Of a stretch of 64,000 bases of DNA, positions 7,082 through 14,412 are shown one piece after another. The notes below the pieces were generated by a model. That model saw only the letters and a list, made by a program, of their open reading frames with translations. It was not told where the DNA came from and did no database searches. Source of the DNA: Halalkalibacter suaedae. Its GTDB lineage: Bacteria > Bacillota > Bacilli > Bacillales > Bacillaceae_D. A program made the translations under genes and the position numbers. The stretch lies in assembly GCF_017939705.1 (NCBI RefSeq), contig NZ_JAGKSQ010000003.1:186001-250000 (forward strand). The letters run 5' to 3'. How positions within the stretch are numbered: the stretch's first letter is position 1; each line of letters begins with the position of its first letter.

Positions 7082-7113
7082 GGTATAATCAAGCTTGGGT
7101 CGCGTATTATACC
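7082..7113. repeat. Inverted repeat GGTATAAT/ATTATACC
   Basis: 8-bp perfect arms at 7082-7089 and 7106-7113 around the stop codon of the zinc-finger gene. Either arm contains TATAAT, so a promoter -10 or a hairpin are both possible. No T-run. Confidence 0.4.
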
Positions 7114-7466
7114 GCTTTTGTGGTGTGGTACGCTTTTTCTGTTTTATCGAAGTAAAAACACTCCACTTGAGATTCTTTAAGCCCTAAGCGTCTTGCCACT
7201 TGCCTAATACCTCGTTCTAGTCCAAGAACCTCAATGTGATTAATCGCATAAAATGATTCTTCTTTATTCCACCAGTGTGGTGTTACATTTGATTGACTCA
7301 ACATTTCACCTAGTTCAGAAATTCTTTGACCAAAGGGACAATTAGAGCAAACTGTTCGATAGATGCGTTCCATTTGTCTTCCATAGGAGCTTTCTTTCAT
7401 TTGATCACAAGATCGACAGTGTTTTCTTTCGATTTCATCAATCTGATGTAAAATTAGCTTTCTCAT
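7107..7466 (-). CDS. Zinc-finger domain protein with C-terminal HTH-like region
   Basis: 119 residues from the ATG at 7466. The N-terminal half has the arrangement HCRSCDQ, then TVCSNCPFGQRISELGEML, which matches the small zinc-finger proteins (C2HC-like, CPxGxxIxxLG) seen in Bacillus and its phages. The C-terminal half, VLGLERGIRQVARRLGLKESQVECFYF, looks like a sigma-region-4 type helix-turn-helix. It may be an early regulator; function unknown. It is followed leftward by the 69-residue gene. Confidence 0.7.
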   Translation of the reverse strand: MRKLILHQIDEIERKHCRSCDQMKESSYGRQMERIYRTVCSNCPFGQRISELGEMLSQSNVTPHWWNKEESFYAINHIEVLGLERGIRQVARRLGLKESQVECFYFDKTEKAYHTTKAV

Positions 7467-7488
7467 TTTTTCACCTACTTTCCTGTGC

Positions 7489-7560
7489 AAGCTGCACCGT
7501 GGAAATCATAACAACAAACCGGAGGCATAGAGTGAGTTATGATCTCCACGGCAAAGCTTC
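7489..7560. repeat. Large near-perfect palindrome
   Basis: Arms 7497-7512 (CCGTGGAAATCATAAC) and 7536-7551 are complementary at 15 of 16 positions around a 23-nt loop; AAGCT/AGCTT outside gives an interrupted extension. It lies in the 174-bp gene-free gap upstream of the zinc-finger gene. Possible replication origin, regulator site or RNA hairpin. Confidence 0.6.
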
Positions 7561-7577
7561 TTTGCGATTAATAGGGT

Positions 7578-7604
7578 GGCAAGACCTTGACTAGAGGTCT
7601 TGCC
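7578..7604. repeat. Second inverted repeat in the same gap
   Basis: GGCAAGACCT and its exact complement AGGTCTTGCC with a 7-nt loop. No T-run on the leftward strand, so it is not a standard terminator for the operon. It follows the gene ending at 7641. Confidence 0.6.
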
Positions 7605-7640
7605 TTTGTAACATTCTTGAACTATAATAGATTTATCTAT

Positions 7641-8018
7641 TTAATATATTAGGATTGAAGTACTAACTGTGCCAGCAGTTGGTGCTTCTTTTTTTATGGG
7701 GTTTGAGTAAAAACTTTGTTGAAAATAGACTCGTTTCGACCTGACCTCTTCAGCTAACTGCCTAATCATTGATATTTCTTTCTTCTTATCACCAAAACGA
7801 TCTGATATCTCATTTGCTTTAGCTTGTAGAGAACTAAAGATGTACTCCATTCCCATACCATCTAATTCAACGTCTTTCCCCTTCTGGATCACCTTGATGT
7901 ACTCTGACAAGATCATACGAGCGGATAACTTGCTAACCTGGAACATGTAACGTCTCATCGAATCAGCAACTAGTGCAATTTCAGCACGATTAAATGATTG
8001 AAGTGGCTTTGTTTTCAT
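7641..8018 (-). CDS. Hypothetical phage early protein (125 aa)
   Basis: Mostly helical, with a basic N-terminal region (FNRAEIALVADSMRRYMFQVSKL) and a Lys/Glu-rich middle. Start ATG at 8018 has AAAGGAGG upstream. It is in the first block of the early operon, before the palindromic gap. No family recognised. Confidence 0.6.
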   Translation of the reverse strand: MKTKPLQSFNRAEIALVADSMRRYMFQVSKLSARMILSEYIKVIQKGKDVELDGMGMEYIFSSLQAKANEISDRFGDKKKEISMIRQLAEEVRSKRVYFQQSFYSNPIKKEAPTAGTVSTSILIY

Positions 8019-8035
8019 GAAATTTCCTCCTTTAT

Positions 8036-8347
8036 TTAATTGGTAAAACGCATTTTCATTGCATCAAACGCAAGTTTCTTATTGTAATCATCTAAATAAT
8101 CTAGATCGGATAAGTTGAATTTGTATCTTTCATTAAATAAATGAAATGCTAATTTCAACATGATTTTTTCAGAGTTTGACCAAGGACCCGCATTTCGTTG
8201 TAAAGATTGGACTTTAATTGTGTTATCCGAAAAATCGAAAAACTTTGTTGTGAAACACTGGTTTAACTTTGGGTGCTCTTTAAAAAGATGCAAAACAGGT
8301 CTCCAATAACGATCACGGTATAAACTGCTTGGAATTGTTGCTGACAT
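8036..8347 (-). CDS. Hypothetical phage early protein (103 aa)
   Basis: Starts at the ATG at 8347, with AAAGGAGG eight bases upstream; the ATG shares bases with the TAA of the upstream HTH gene (TAATG). The C-terminal half is helical (KIMLKLAFHLFNERYKFNLSDLDYLDDYNKKLAFDAMKMRF) in composition. Similar small proteins occur in phage early regions, but I cannot name the family. Confidence 0.6.
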   Translation of the reverse strand: MSATIPSSLYRDRYWRPVLHLFKEHPKLNQCFTTKFFDFSDNTIKVQSLQRNAGPWSNSEKIMLKLAFHLFNERYKFNLSDLDYLDDYNKKLAFDAMKMRFTN

Positions 8348-8877
8348 TATTTGTTCCTCCTTTGTATGTAACCCCTTGCCATCAGTGAAGCTTTCCATTG
8401 TTTAATCTCTTCTACATACGAGAAATCAAAATTATTCATAAGATCAATGGCAAGTGTTTGTGCGGCTGCTGCACTATCAAGCAATTCACGAATTGTCCTT
8501 TGTATATGATCGGCTTCATGACATCTCATGAATGCTACAGGTTTACTAAGATCTATATCCTCTAAGTGTGTTTCCGCTTCCCTTAATTCTTTAATGGCTA
8601 AGAAGGTTAATGAAGCATAATGATGATCAATTAATTCACCATCTAAATATGGGATCGTCACTCCACCAGTAATCTCATCCTGTTGCTTCAAAATAAATAG
8701 AGGATCATCTAATGCTTGAGTAAGAAAAGGTTGCATTTCTTTTGGTGTTTTTCTTGCATTTGTCTCATACTTTGCGATGCTTTCTCTAGATGTCGGCACT
8801 TTAGATGCTAGCTCGTTTTGAGAGATGCCTTGTCGTTTTCGCGATTCTGCGATTAGTTGACCATTTATTGTAACCAT
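8347..8877 (-). CDS. XRE-family HTH regulator with C-terminal helical domain
   Basis: 176 residues. Residues 5-60 form a Cro/CI-type helix-turn-helix (IAESRKRQGISQNELASKV, then SRESIAKYETNARKTP). The rest is helical and might sense a partner. The ATG at 8877 is only two bases past AAAGGAG, which is tight; an ATA start nine bases later would have better spacing, so the exact start is uncertain. It is read leftward with the early genes and could tune early transcription. Confidence 0.75.
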   Translation of the reverse strand: MVTINGQLIAESRKRQGISQNELASKVPTSRESIAKYETNARKTPKEMQPFLTQALDDPLFILKQQDEITGGVTIPYLDGELIDHHYASLTFLAIKELREAETHLEDIDLSKPVAFMRCHEADHIQRTIRELLDSAAAAQTLAIDLMNNFDFSYVEEIKQWKASLMARGYIQRRNK

Positions 8878-8961
8878 CTCCTTTGTACCAATTATTCAGT
8901 TTTTTTGTGACAAGGCTTATTCTAGAATTAATAATAAATAGCTCGTCCTATAGGCCAAGAC

Positions 8962-9180
8962 TCAGTGAGAGTCTTCGCTTGTTGCTGATGCCTGACTTTG
9001 TGCCAACATGGCTTCTCGCTCTTGGTTTTCCTTAACCATACGTTTATAAGTGGCTGCAAACCGTTCAAGAGCCTCTTGGCTTGGGTGTTTTCTACCTGCA
9101 TTAACAATGGTGTCTTTGCTCATATTGCGAATCGCCTCCTTATTAGGAGATATATGCGAAGGACGTAGTGGGACAACCAT
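8962..9180 (-). CDS. Hypothetical small phage protein (72 aa)
   Basis: Basic N-terminus, acidic C-terminus; helical centre ALERFAATYKRMVKENQERE. ATG at 9180 follows AAAGGAGG by 12 bases. Its last codons lie in a small hairpin (AAGACTC/GAGTCTT). No family recognised. Confidence 0.5.
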   Translation of the reverse strand: MVVPLRPSHISPNKEAIRNMSKDTIVNAGRKHPSQEALERFAATYKRMVKENQEREAMLAQSQASATSEDSH

Positions 9181-9201
9181 ATTAATTTTTATCCTCCTTT
9201 C

Positions 9202-9357
9202 TTAGGGTTGAATTGGATATGGACTTAAGTCATGAGCGAGCTCCAGTAACTGCTGTACTGCTTCATCTTTAGAACAATCAAACTCTTGAAGATTGAATGC
9301 AATCTCAATGACTTTTGCATAATAAGCTGAGAATAGATGTAGATCTGTGATGTTCAT
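9202..9357 (-). CDS. Hypothetical small phage protein (51 aa)
   Basis: A 51-codon gene starting at the ATG at 9357, with AGGGG seven bases upstream, and stopping at 9202. Acidic helical protein (VIEIAFNLQEFDCSKDEAVQ). It fills the gap between the Cro-like gene and the next early gene, with matching spacing and strand. No family recognised. Confidence 0.5.
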   Translation of the reverse strand: MNITDLHLFSAYYAKVIEIAFNLQEFDCSKDEAVQQLLELAHDLSPYPIQP

Positions 9358-9371
9358 TTAATAACCCCTAA

Positions 9372-9578
9372 CTAGAAACATTTCGTTTCTTTATTGTCAA
9401 AAAAAATTTCATCTACACTTTTCTTATAATAATCAGCTATCTTCTTGGCTAAAGTGAGCGACGGTGTTCGATCACCCCTCTCAATAGCTCCCAACATTTG
9501 AGGGGTGATTGAGAGTTTTTTAGCTACTTCAGGACGAGATTCAGTGCCTCTTAAATCCACTAGGGTTTTCCTTTCCAA
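9372..9578 (-). CDS. Cro-like XRE repressor
   Basis: 68 residues. The TTG at 9578 is preferred: a perfect AAGGAGGT lies six bases before it, whereas the ATG at 9605 has none. Helix-turn-helix: TESRPEVAKKLSITPQMLGAIERGDRTPSLTLAKKIADYY, ending SVDEIFF. It is the first leftward gene, opposite the cI-like gene, as in a lambda-type switch. One copy of the operator sequence covers its last codons. Confidence 0.8.
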   Translation of the reverse strand: MERKTLVDLRGTESRPEVAKKLSITPQMLGAIERGDRTPSLTLAKKIADYYKKSVDEIFFDNKETKCF

Positions 9579-9703
9579 TTTTTTACCTCCTTCTCGAAGA
9601 AACATTTCGTTTCCTCCTCATAACCCTAATATACAGAAACATTTCGTTTCTGTCAACAACTTTCAGAAACTTTTTGTGTCTTAAATTTGAAACGGCTAGT
9701 TTC
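9375..9703. promoter_or_regulatory. Repressor operator array (GAAAC-N5-GTTTC)
   Basis: Three identical 15-mers GAAACATTTCGTTTC at 9375-9389, 9599-9613 and 9636-9650, a variant GAAACGGCTAGTTTC at 9689-9703 and a weak one at 9666-9680. They sit in both divergent promoters, over the Cro-like start region and over the end of the Cro-like gene. Confidence 0.85.
9628..9656 (-). promoter_or_regulatory. Early (leftward) promoter
   Basis: Leftward reading gives TTGACA (9651-9656), a 17-bp spacer and TATATT (9628-9633). The spacer is occupied by an operator copy, so repressor binding would block RNA polymerase. Confidence 0.88.
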
Positions 9704-9714
9704 TGTTTTATAAT
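9687..9714 (+). promoter_or_regulatory. Repressor (rightward) promoter
   Basis: TTGAAA (9687-9692), 16-bp spacer, TATAAT (9709-9714). The variant operator at 9689-9703 overlaps the -35 and spacer, consistent with autoregulation. Confidence 0.8.
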
Positions 9715-9737
9715 GTGACTATAGGAGAGTGGCGTCT

Positions 9738-10064
9738 ATGCTTGGTGAAAAAATTTCTGAGTTGCGAAAAGCAAGAGGATTAAGTCAATATCAACTAGCT
9801 GATAAGCTTGGTTTCTCTAGAGGAAAGCTTTCTAACTATGAACAAGGATCGAGACAACCAGATTATGAAACGTTAAAAACTCTAGCTGAATTCTTTGATG
9901 TATCCACTGACTACCTTCTTGGAAGAAGTGAAGATAAGAAACCAATACATATTGCTTTTTCTCATGGGGATGATCCGCTTACGGAAGAAGAAGAAGCGTT
10001 CCTAGAGCGACAGCTTGAGGAGTTTAGGAATTTACGGAAGAAGTTTGAACAACAAGATAAATAA
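9738..10064 (+). CDS. cI-like XRE repressor
   Basis: 108 residues from the ATG at 9738 (AGGAG nine bases upstream). Residues 5-62 are a textbook Cro/CI helix-turn-helix: LRKARGLSQYQLADKLGFSRGKLSNYEQGSRQPDYETLKTLAEFF in composition, ending DVSTDYLLGR. The acidic C-terminal 40 residues form a helix, probably for dimerisation, instead of a LexA-type self-cleaving domain. With the ImmA-like protease encoded 3 kb downstream, it fits the ImmR/ImmA induction system, in which the protease destroys the repressor. It should maintain lysogeny through the operators upstream. Confidence 0.88.
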   Translation: MLGEKISELRKARGLSQYQLADKLGFSRGKLSNYEQGSRQPDYETLKTLAEFFDVSTDYLLGRSEDKKPIHIAFSHGDDPLTEEEEAFLERQLEEFRNLRKKFEQQDK

Positions 10065-10065
10065 C

Positions 10066-10104
10066 AACAAGACACTCGTTTATTATTTGGGTGTCTTGTT
10101 TTGT
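10066..10104 (+). terminator. Terminator after the repressor gene
   Basis: AACAAGACAC and GTGTCTTGTT form a 10-bp stem around a 15-nt loop, ending in TTGT. It separates the repressor from the downstream cassette. Confidence 0.75.
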
Positions 10105-10186
10105 AAGAATAGCCTAAATTTAGACACCAGTTTTGCAGATTACCATTTCCTATAAAACTACTATTAAGAAAAAGGGGAGTTTTGAC

Positions 10187-11536
10187 ATGAAATCAGCTAT
10201 TTTAAGACGGGTTTTTGAAAGGCTTAATAAAGAAACTGTAATTGAAGTTATCCAAACAATGAATAAGTCATGGGAACCAACTAAAAAGCAAAGAAGAATA
10301 AAAAAGGAACTTTTAGCAGATTTCTTAAACTTAGCTGATCTGATCAATGACGAAAGTATTGAGGACTTTGTTGAAATGGCAGTTATGACAAAGCAGATTG
10401 GTTTACCTGCATTCACTTACAAAATAAACAGCATAACTTTTTTAGATAGCCTTGATGAAAAGGATTACAACACAATTAAAGATTATCCTTTTTTAGAAAA
10501 CTTCAGTGTATCTGTTGAAGAAGCAGTCGACCGGGATGACCTTTTCACACTTCAGCTTAGGATTAAAGAGTATAAAGCTCATTGGCGACACGGCGGCGTG
10601 TTAGACAGAAACAGCTTAACTGCCGTTTATAAAATAAACATTAGTTTGGATAAAGAAAAGAAAAAAGTCACCTTTAATGCTGGTAATGATGCAATTCATG
10701 AAGTAACACGTAGATTTGTAAGCGAAAAATTAAAATGGCCCATTTCCGCCTACCGTATAATTGAAAAGGCTAGTCAAAGTTACCAAATTGGTAATGCAAA
10801 TTTTAAAACAGCAATACTCTTAGACTTTATTGAGAATAGACTTAGTCAAAATGGTATAAAATCGAAGTTTAAAGAGATTAAGTTCGATACTAAAGGAAAA
10901 GTACACCAAAATGAGGGCATCAGAAACGTGACTATAAATGGTAGGGATATCCTATCTTCACAGTTAGCTTGTCAATATATAACTATGGGCAGTGGAATAG
11001 CGTCTTTCAAACTAAGTATTTCATACGGAGAACAAGACTTTTCTGCCATTTTTTCATTAAAAGGAAAAGATTCAGACTTAATGAAAATAGTAATTGTTGA
11101 TATTGATGATACTGATCTTAAAGAAGAGATTCTAGAACTCATTCAAGAGCACTACATTGCAATGTGTATCGAAGGTATTAAAGATATGGACACTACTAAA
11201 AGAATTTTAGAGACTATCTACGATAAGTATACTGAAGGTGATAAATTTGTATTCCAAGTTATTCAGGATAGTATGGTTAAAGTAAATAGTCACTTATCTA
11301 ATTTACTTCGCAATACAGATATTGAGGACGATTTCTATGAAATAATTAACGACATTGTATATAATAACAAGATAATACTTGACGCTGCTGGTTATAATGG
11401 TATTGATGATGGTTTGGAGAAAATAAAGGAAATTCTTGAAAGTAATTTCTCTGATCTGGATGAGGATGATTCAGATAATGAAAATGAAGATGATGATTCA
11501 GTATCTGAAAAAGAGATACCTGAAGATAAAGAATAA
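10187..11536 (+). CDS. Cassette protein 1: unknown soluble protein with acidic tail
   Basis: 449 residues from the ATG at 10187 (GGGGAG seven bases upstream). No signal or membrane helix. The N-terminal ~90 residues are basic and helical; residues of about 110-320 alternate beta strands and helices; the last ~30 residues are almost all Asp, Glu and Ser. I see no Walker, HNH, PD-(D/E)XK, TIR or other known motif. It is the first gene of a three-gene rightward operon with clearly higher AT content than the phage genes around it. The position between repressor and protease is a usual place for lysogenic conversion or defence genes. Function unknown. Confidence 0.7.
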   Translation: MKSAILRRVFERLNKETVIEVIQTMNKSWEPTKKQRRIKKELLADFLNLADLINDESIEDFVEMAVMTKQIGLPAFTYKINSITFLDSLDEKDYNTIKDYPFLENFSVSVEEAVDRDDLFTLQLRIKEYKAHWRHGGVLDRNSLTAVYKINISLDKEKKKVTFNAGNDAIHEVTRRFVSEKLKWPISAYRIIEKASQSYQIGNANFKTAILLDFIENRLSQNGIKSKFKEIKFDTKGKVHQNEGIRNVTINGRDILSSQLACQYITMGSGIASFKLSISYGEQDFSAIFSLKGKDSDLMKIVIVDIDDTDLKEEILELIQEHYIAMCIEGIKDMDTTKRILETIYDKYTEGDKFVFQVIQDSMVKVNSHLSNLLRNTDIEDDFYEIINDIVYNNKIILDAAGYNGIDDGLEKIKEILESNFSDLDEDDSDNENEDDDSVSEKEIPEDKE

Positions 11537-11555
11537 TTAACTATGGGGTGAGACT

Positions 11556-12188
11556 ATGCTTATTTGGGTTAAAGATTGTGTTTTATATAGAAGCAATATG
11601 AATATAACTACACAGCAACTTGAGAGTAATCTCACTCCAGGTTCTTTTGACAAATATAGATTTACGATTATCACTAACCAAATAACAGAAATCGAGTATA
11701 CTTGGTTGGATTCAATAAAAATAAGAGATAAAATAATAACCAAAAAACCAAAAACATTAAAAGCTTGGTTCTTTACAAAATCGAGTAATATAATATTCTT
11801 TGGGAATTCAGAAAGCGATATTAATTTCTTGAAAACAAAACTAGAGAGTTCACTTGGTAATTCTTTAACTAAGCTTGATATATTTTCTACTTGGAAAAAT
11901 AAATATAACAATAACATTAATTGGTTTGCAAAACTGATTAGTGTTCATATTAAAAATGAAATTATTCCCTACGATGAAGACTTAATAAAAAAATTACCAG
12001 TTGATGTACTCGGACCGGAAAATATCAAGACTTACTTAAATAATAAACTTGATCTTATTGCTAATTTAACTTTTTTGTATAATAAGACATACTATTATAT
12101 GGATATTAATTCAGTTATATCCTTTCCTGACACGATTGAAATAGATGAAATTGTATTAGTCTTAAATGAGGTGCTAAGTGAATTTTAG
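11556..12188 (+). CDS. Cassette protein 2: unknown 210-residue protein
   Basis: No family recognised. It starts at the ATG at 11556, 20 bases after the first cassette gene, with GGGGTGAG upstream. Mixed beta (YRFTIITNQITEIEYTWLDSIKI) and helical, rich in Asn, Ile and Lys, without membrane helices. Its end overlaps the start of the third gene by 11 bases, so translation is coupled and the two products probably work together. Confidence 0.65.
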   Translation: MLIWVKDCVLYRSNMNITTQQLESNLTPGSFDKYRFTIITNQITEIEYTWLDSIKIRDKIITKKPKTLKAWFFTKSSNIIFFGNSESDINFLKTKLESSLGNSLTKLDIFSTWKNKYNNNINWFAKLISVHIKNEIIPYDEDLIKKLPVDVLGPENIKTYLNNKLDLIANLTFLYNKTYYYMDINSVISFPDTIEIDEIVLVLNEVLSEF

Positions 12189-13269
12189 GAAAGTATTATC
12201 AATAGGGATTTTGTTATCTTCTTTTATTATTCCATTTTTCGTATTAAGCCGAGTATCATATAATTCACCTATGGATGAGACACTTATTCAGCAATTGAAT
12301 GAACATGCTACATTACTTAGTTGGTTGTTTACAGGGATTATTGGTTTTATTTCATTTACTTCCTTATTTATTGCTCTAATATTTGAAAATAAATTAGTTG
12401 TAGCGGCAAACACCTTAAAAAGAATTTATTTTCCCTATACTTTTAACATTAAAGACCTAAAGAATGCATATATAAACTACGACACTCTCACTTTAGAAGA
12501 CCGAATTTTAAATGGATTGTTTTATAGCTTTATTGCAATAGGTATAATTGTTTCAACTATTTGGGGTGTTGTAGTAGGTTTTTACACTCAATTTAGGTTA
12601 TCTTTTGAGCTAGATCTGACACTTACATCGATGTTTGTTTTTGGAATTTATGTATTCTGGGTAATATTAATCTTTTTATTTTTCTTAATTGGACTCGTAA
12701 TCCATCAAATTAGATTTAACAAAAACCCCTTTTCGAAAGGTAACCTTCCTGGTATCAAAAAAATAACTGATGTTGATTTTTTAATTAGTCAAGAAATTGA
12801 CATACCTGAGTTTTTCTCAATTAACTACCCTAAATTAATATTTTACCAAAATCCACCTGTTGAAAATCCCTCCTACGAATTAAATATAGAACTCCCACTG
12901 GGTCTCAACAACTTAAGATTCTTAATAAAAGTTTATCAGAATCAAAAAGTGGTTGCTAAATGTTACGGAGTACTTGAAGATGTTGTTGAATATAACAATA
13001 TTGGAAAAGATTATACAACGAATATAACAACTAATTTTGAAAAGGATTTATACAAAAGTTTACTCTCAAACAATTCGTATGGCGAGTTATTTATTTACAA
13101 TGATCAATTCCAACCTGTTGCAAGGTTTTTTCTAAAGAAAACAAAACTTAGTGAAGGTAATTTTTGTTACACTATGGAAAGAAAAATTGAAATTACAGGT
13201 AAGATTCTGGATAAAGGTATTTTTTTAAACCAAGAAAACAAACCAATAGAATTAGAAATTACCAATTAA
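12178..13269 (+). CDS. Cassette protein 3: four-helix membrane protein with cytosolic domain
   Basis: 363 residues from GTG at 12178. Four membrane helices lie in the first ~185 residues: near 8-25 (VLSIGILLSSFIIPFFVL), 48-70 (LLSWLFTGIIGFISFTSLFI), 112-137 (LFYSFIAIGIIVSTIWGVVV) and 151-176 (FGIYVFWVILIFLFFLIGLV). The remaining ~180 residues look like a soluble beta-rich domain. It closes the cassette; a terminator follows at once. A membrane partner encoded with two soluble proteins recalls membrane-effector defence systems, but no known effector motif is visible, so this is inference. Confidence 0.65.
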   Translation: MNFRKVLSIGILLSSFIIPFFVLSRVSYNSPMDETLIQQLNEHATLLSWLFTGIIGFISFTSLFIALIFENKLVVAANTLKRIYFPYTFNIKDLKNAYINYDTLTLEDRILNGLFYSFIAIGIIVSTIWGVVVGFYTQFRLSFELDLTLTSMFVFGIYVFWVILIFLFFLIGLVIHQIRFNKNPFSKGNLPGIKKITDVDFLISQEIDIPEFFSINYPKLIFYQNPPVENPSYELNIELPLGLNNLRFLIKVYQNQKVVAKCYGVLEDVVEYNNIGKDYTTNITTNFEKDLYKSLLSNNSYGELFIYNDQFQPVARFFLKKTKLSEGNFCYTMERKIEITGKILDKGIFLNQENKPIELEITN

Positions 13270-13298
13270 ACAGCTCAACATCTGGGCTGTTTCTTTTT
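13268..13298 (+). terminator. Terminator of the three-gene cassette
   Basis: AAACAGC (13268-13274) pairs with GCTGTTT (13286-13292), followed by CTTTTTCTTT. It ends the cassette before the protease gene. Confidence 0.7.
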
Positions 13299-13358
13299 CT
13301 TTACAATACGAACATACATTCTTATAATAAAGAGAACAAACATTTGGTGGTGATGTGA

Positions 13359-13973
13359 TTGCGTTTTATGCCTTTACGTGAAGAAAAGATACAGAAACTA
13401 TATAAGGAAAATGATATTAACTTCATCTCAGACTTAAGTATTGAAAATCTTGCGCTATTATTTAACATTCAAGTTGAGTATTACGACTTAAGAAGTCGCT
13501 GCATCTACGATGAGGACATGGCTCTAATTTACTTGGATCAAAATCAACCTTATGAACATATTCGGTATGATTTCTTCCATGAAATGGCTCATTTCTTCGA
13601 GCATTGCAACGATCAACGACAAGCGAATAAGGAATTTGTCCGCCTTCAAGAGAGACAAGCATCTTCATTCGCTCTGTATGCTTCTATGCCTCGTTATTTG
13701 TTTGAACCATACATGAACAGCGTTCACTCTTTGCAAGAGCTTATAGATGCATTTCAGCTTCCTGAAGTACATATTAGGGAGCGTATTCGTATCATCCGCC
13801 AGCAAAATACCACCAGGGATCACTACAAGAAATTGAAGCAACGTGAAGAAATTTTAATTAATCGAACGCTTCAAAAAGGAAAAGTCTATGAATCTACTAT
13901 TACTGTATTAGATCAATTAAAAAAACAAGTTGGAGAGGAACGAATGAGCTATGACGTTACGCGTTTACTTTGA
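13359..13973 (+). CDS. ImmA/IrrE-type metallopeptidase
   Basis: 204 residues. The zinc protease motif HEMAH is at 74-78 with a likely third ligand Glu98 (LQERQASSFALYASMP), the layout of the ImmA/IrrE family. In ICEBs1 and many prophages this enzyme cleaves the XRE repressor and triggers excision. Start TTG at 13359 lies close to GGTGGTGAT; an ATG nine bases later is possible. Its target should be the repressor encoded at 9738. The end overlaps the next gene by 23 bases. Confidence 0.88.
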   Translation: MRFMPLREEKIQKLYKENDINFISDLSIENLALLFNIQVEYYDLRSRCIYDEDMALIYLDQNQPYEHIRYDFFHEMAHFFEHCNDQRQANKEFVRLQERQASSFALYASMPRYLFEPYMNSVHSLQELIDAFQLPEVHIRERIRIIRQQNTTRDHYKKLKQREEILINRTLQKGKVYESTITVLDQLKKQVGEERMSYDVTRLL

Positions 13974-14313
13974 TGAAATTGACGGAGCATTGCATCCTAA
14001 AACTGTTTTACTTCCAAACATGCTGAAAGAAGAGCAAGAGCTTACTTCTTACACCCTACAATCACCATTTGAACGTTTTTATCCAGAGGATTATCACGAC
14101 GAATTAAAAGTTGTTTCTGTTTCACAGGGGGCTTTAAGACAATGTCCTTTCTATGAGCATCAGTTTGATCTAGATGTGGAGCAACTAAAAAAAGATATTG
14201 CTAGAATGCAACATGATCCCGATGCAATTTATGAGACAGATTATTTCGCTGTCATGGTCGATGATCTTCAAGAGTTACTGGCTTATGATGTTGTCTTTCG
14301 TTTCGCTAGATAA
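13951..14313 (+). CDS. Hypothetical protein next to ImmA
   Basis: 120 residues, acidic, starting inside the end of the protease gene at ATG 13951. Aromatic and Asp/Glu-rich, no membrane segment, no motif recognised. It lies between immA and the integrase gene and might modulate either one; this is inference from position. Confidence 0.6.
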   Translation: MTLRVYFDEIDGALHPKTVLLPNMLKEEQELTSYTLQSPFERFYPEDYHDELKVVSVSQGALRQCPFYEHQFDLDVEQLKKDIARMQHDPDAIYETDYFAVMVDDLQELLAYDVVFRFAR

Positions 14314-14412
14314 TGTACCTTCCAAGGAATTTAATTGTTACACGTAACAAGCTATCGTTATCTCATAACCTTTCTACTTATCGCATACTTATAGACAATG
14401 GAGGTTGATAAT

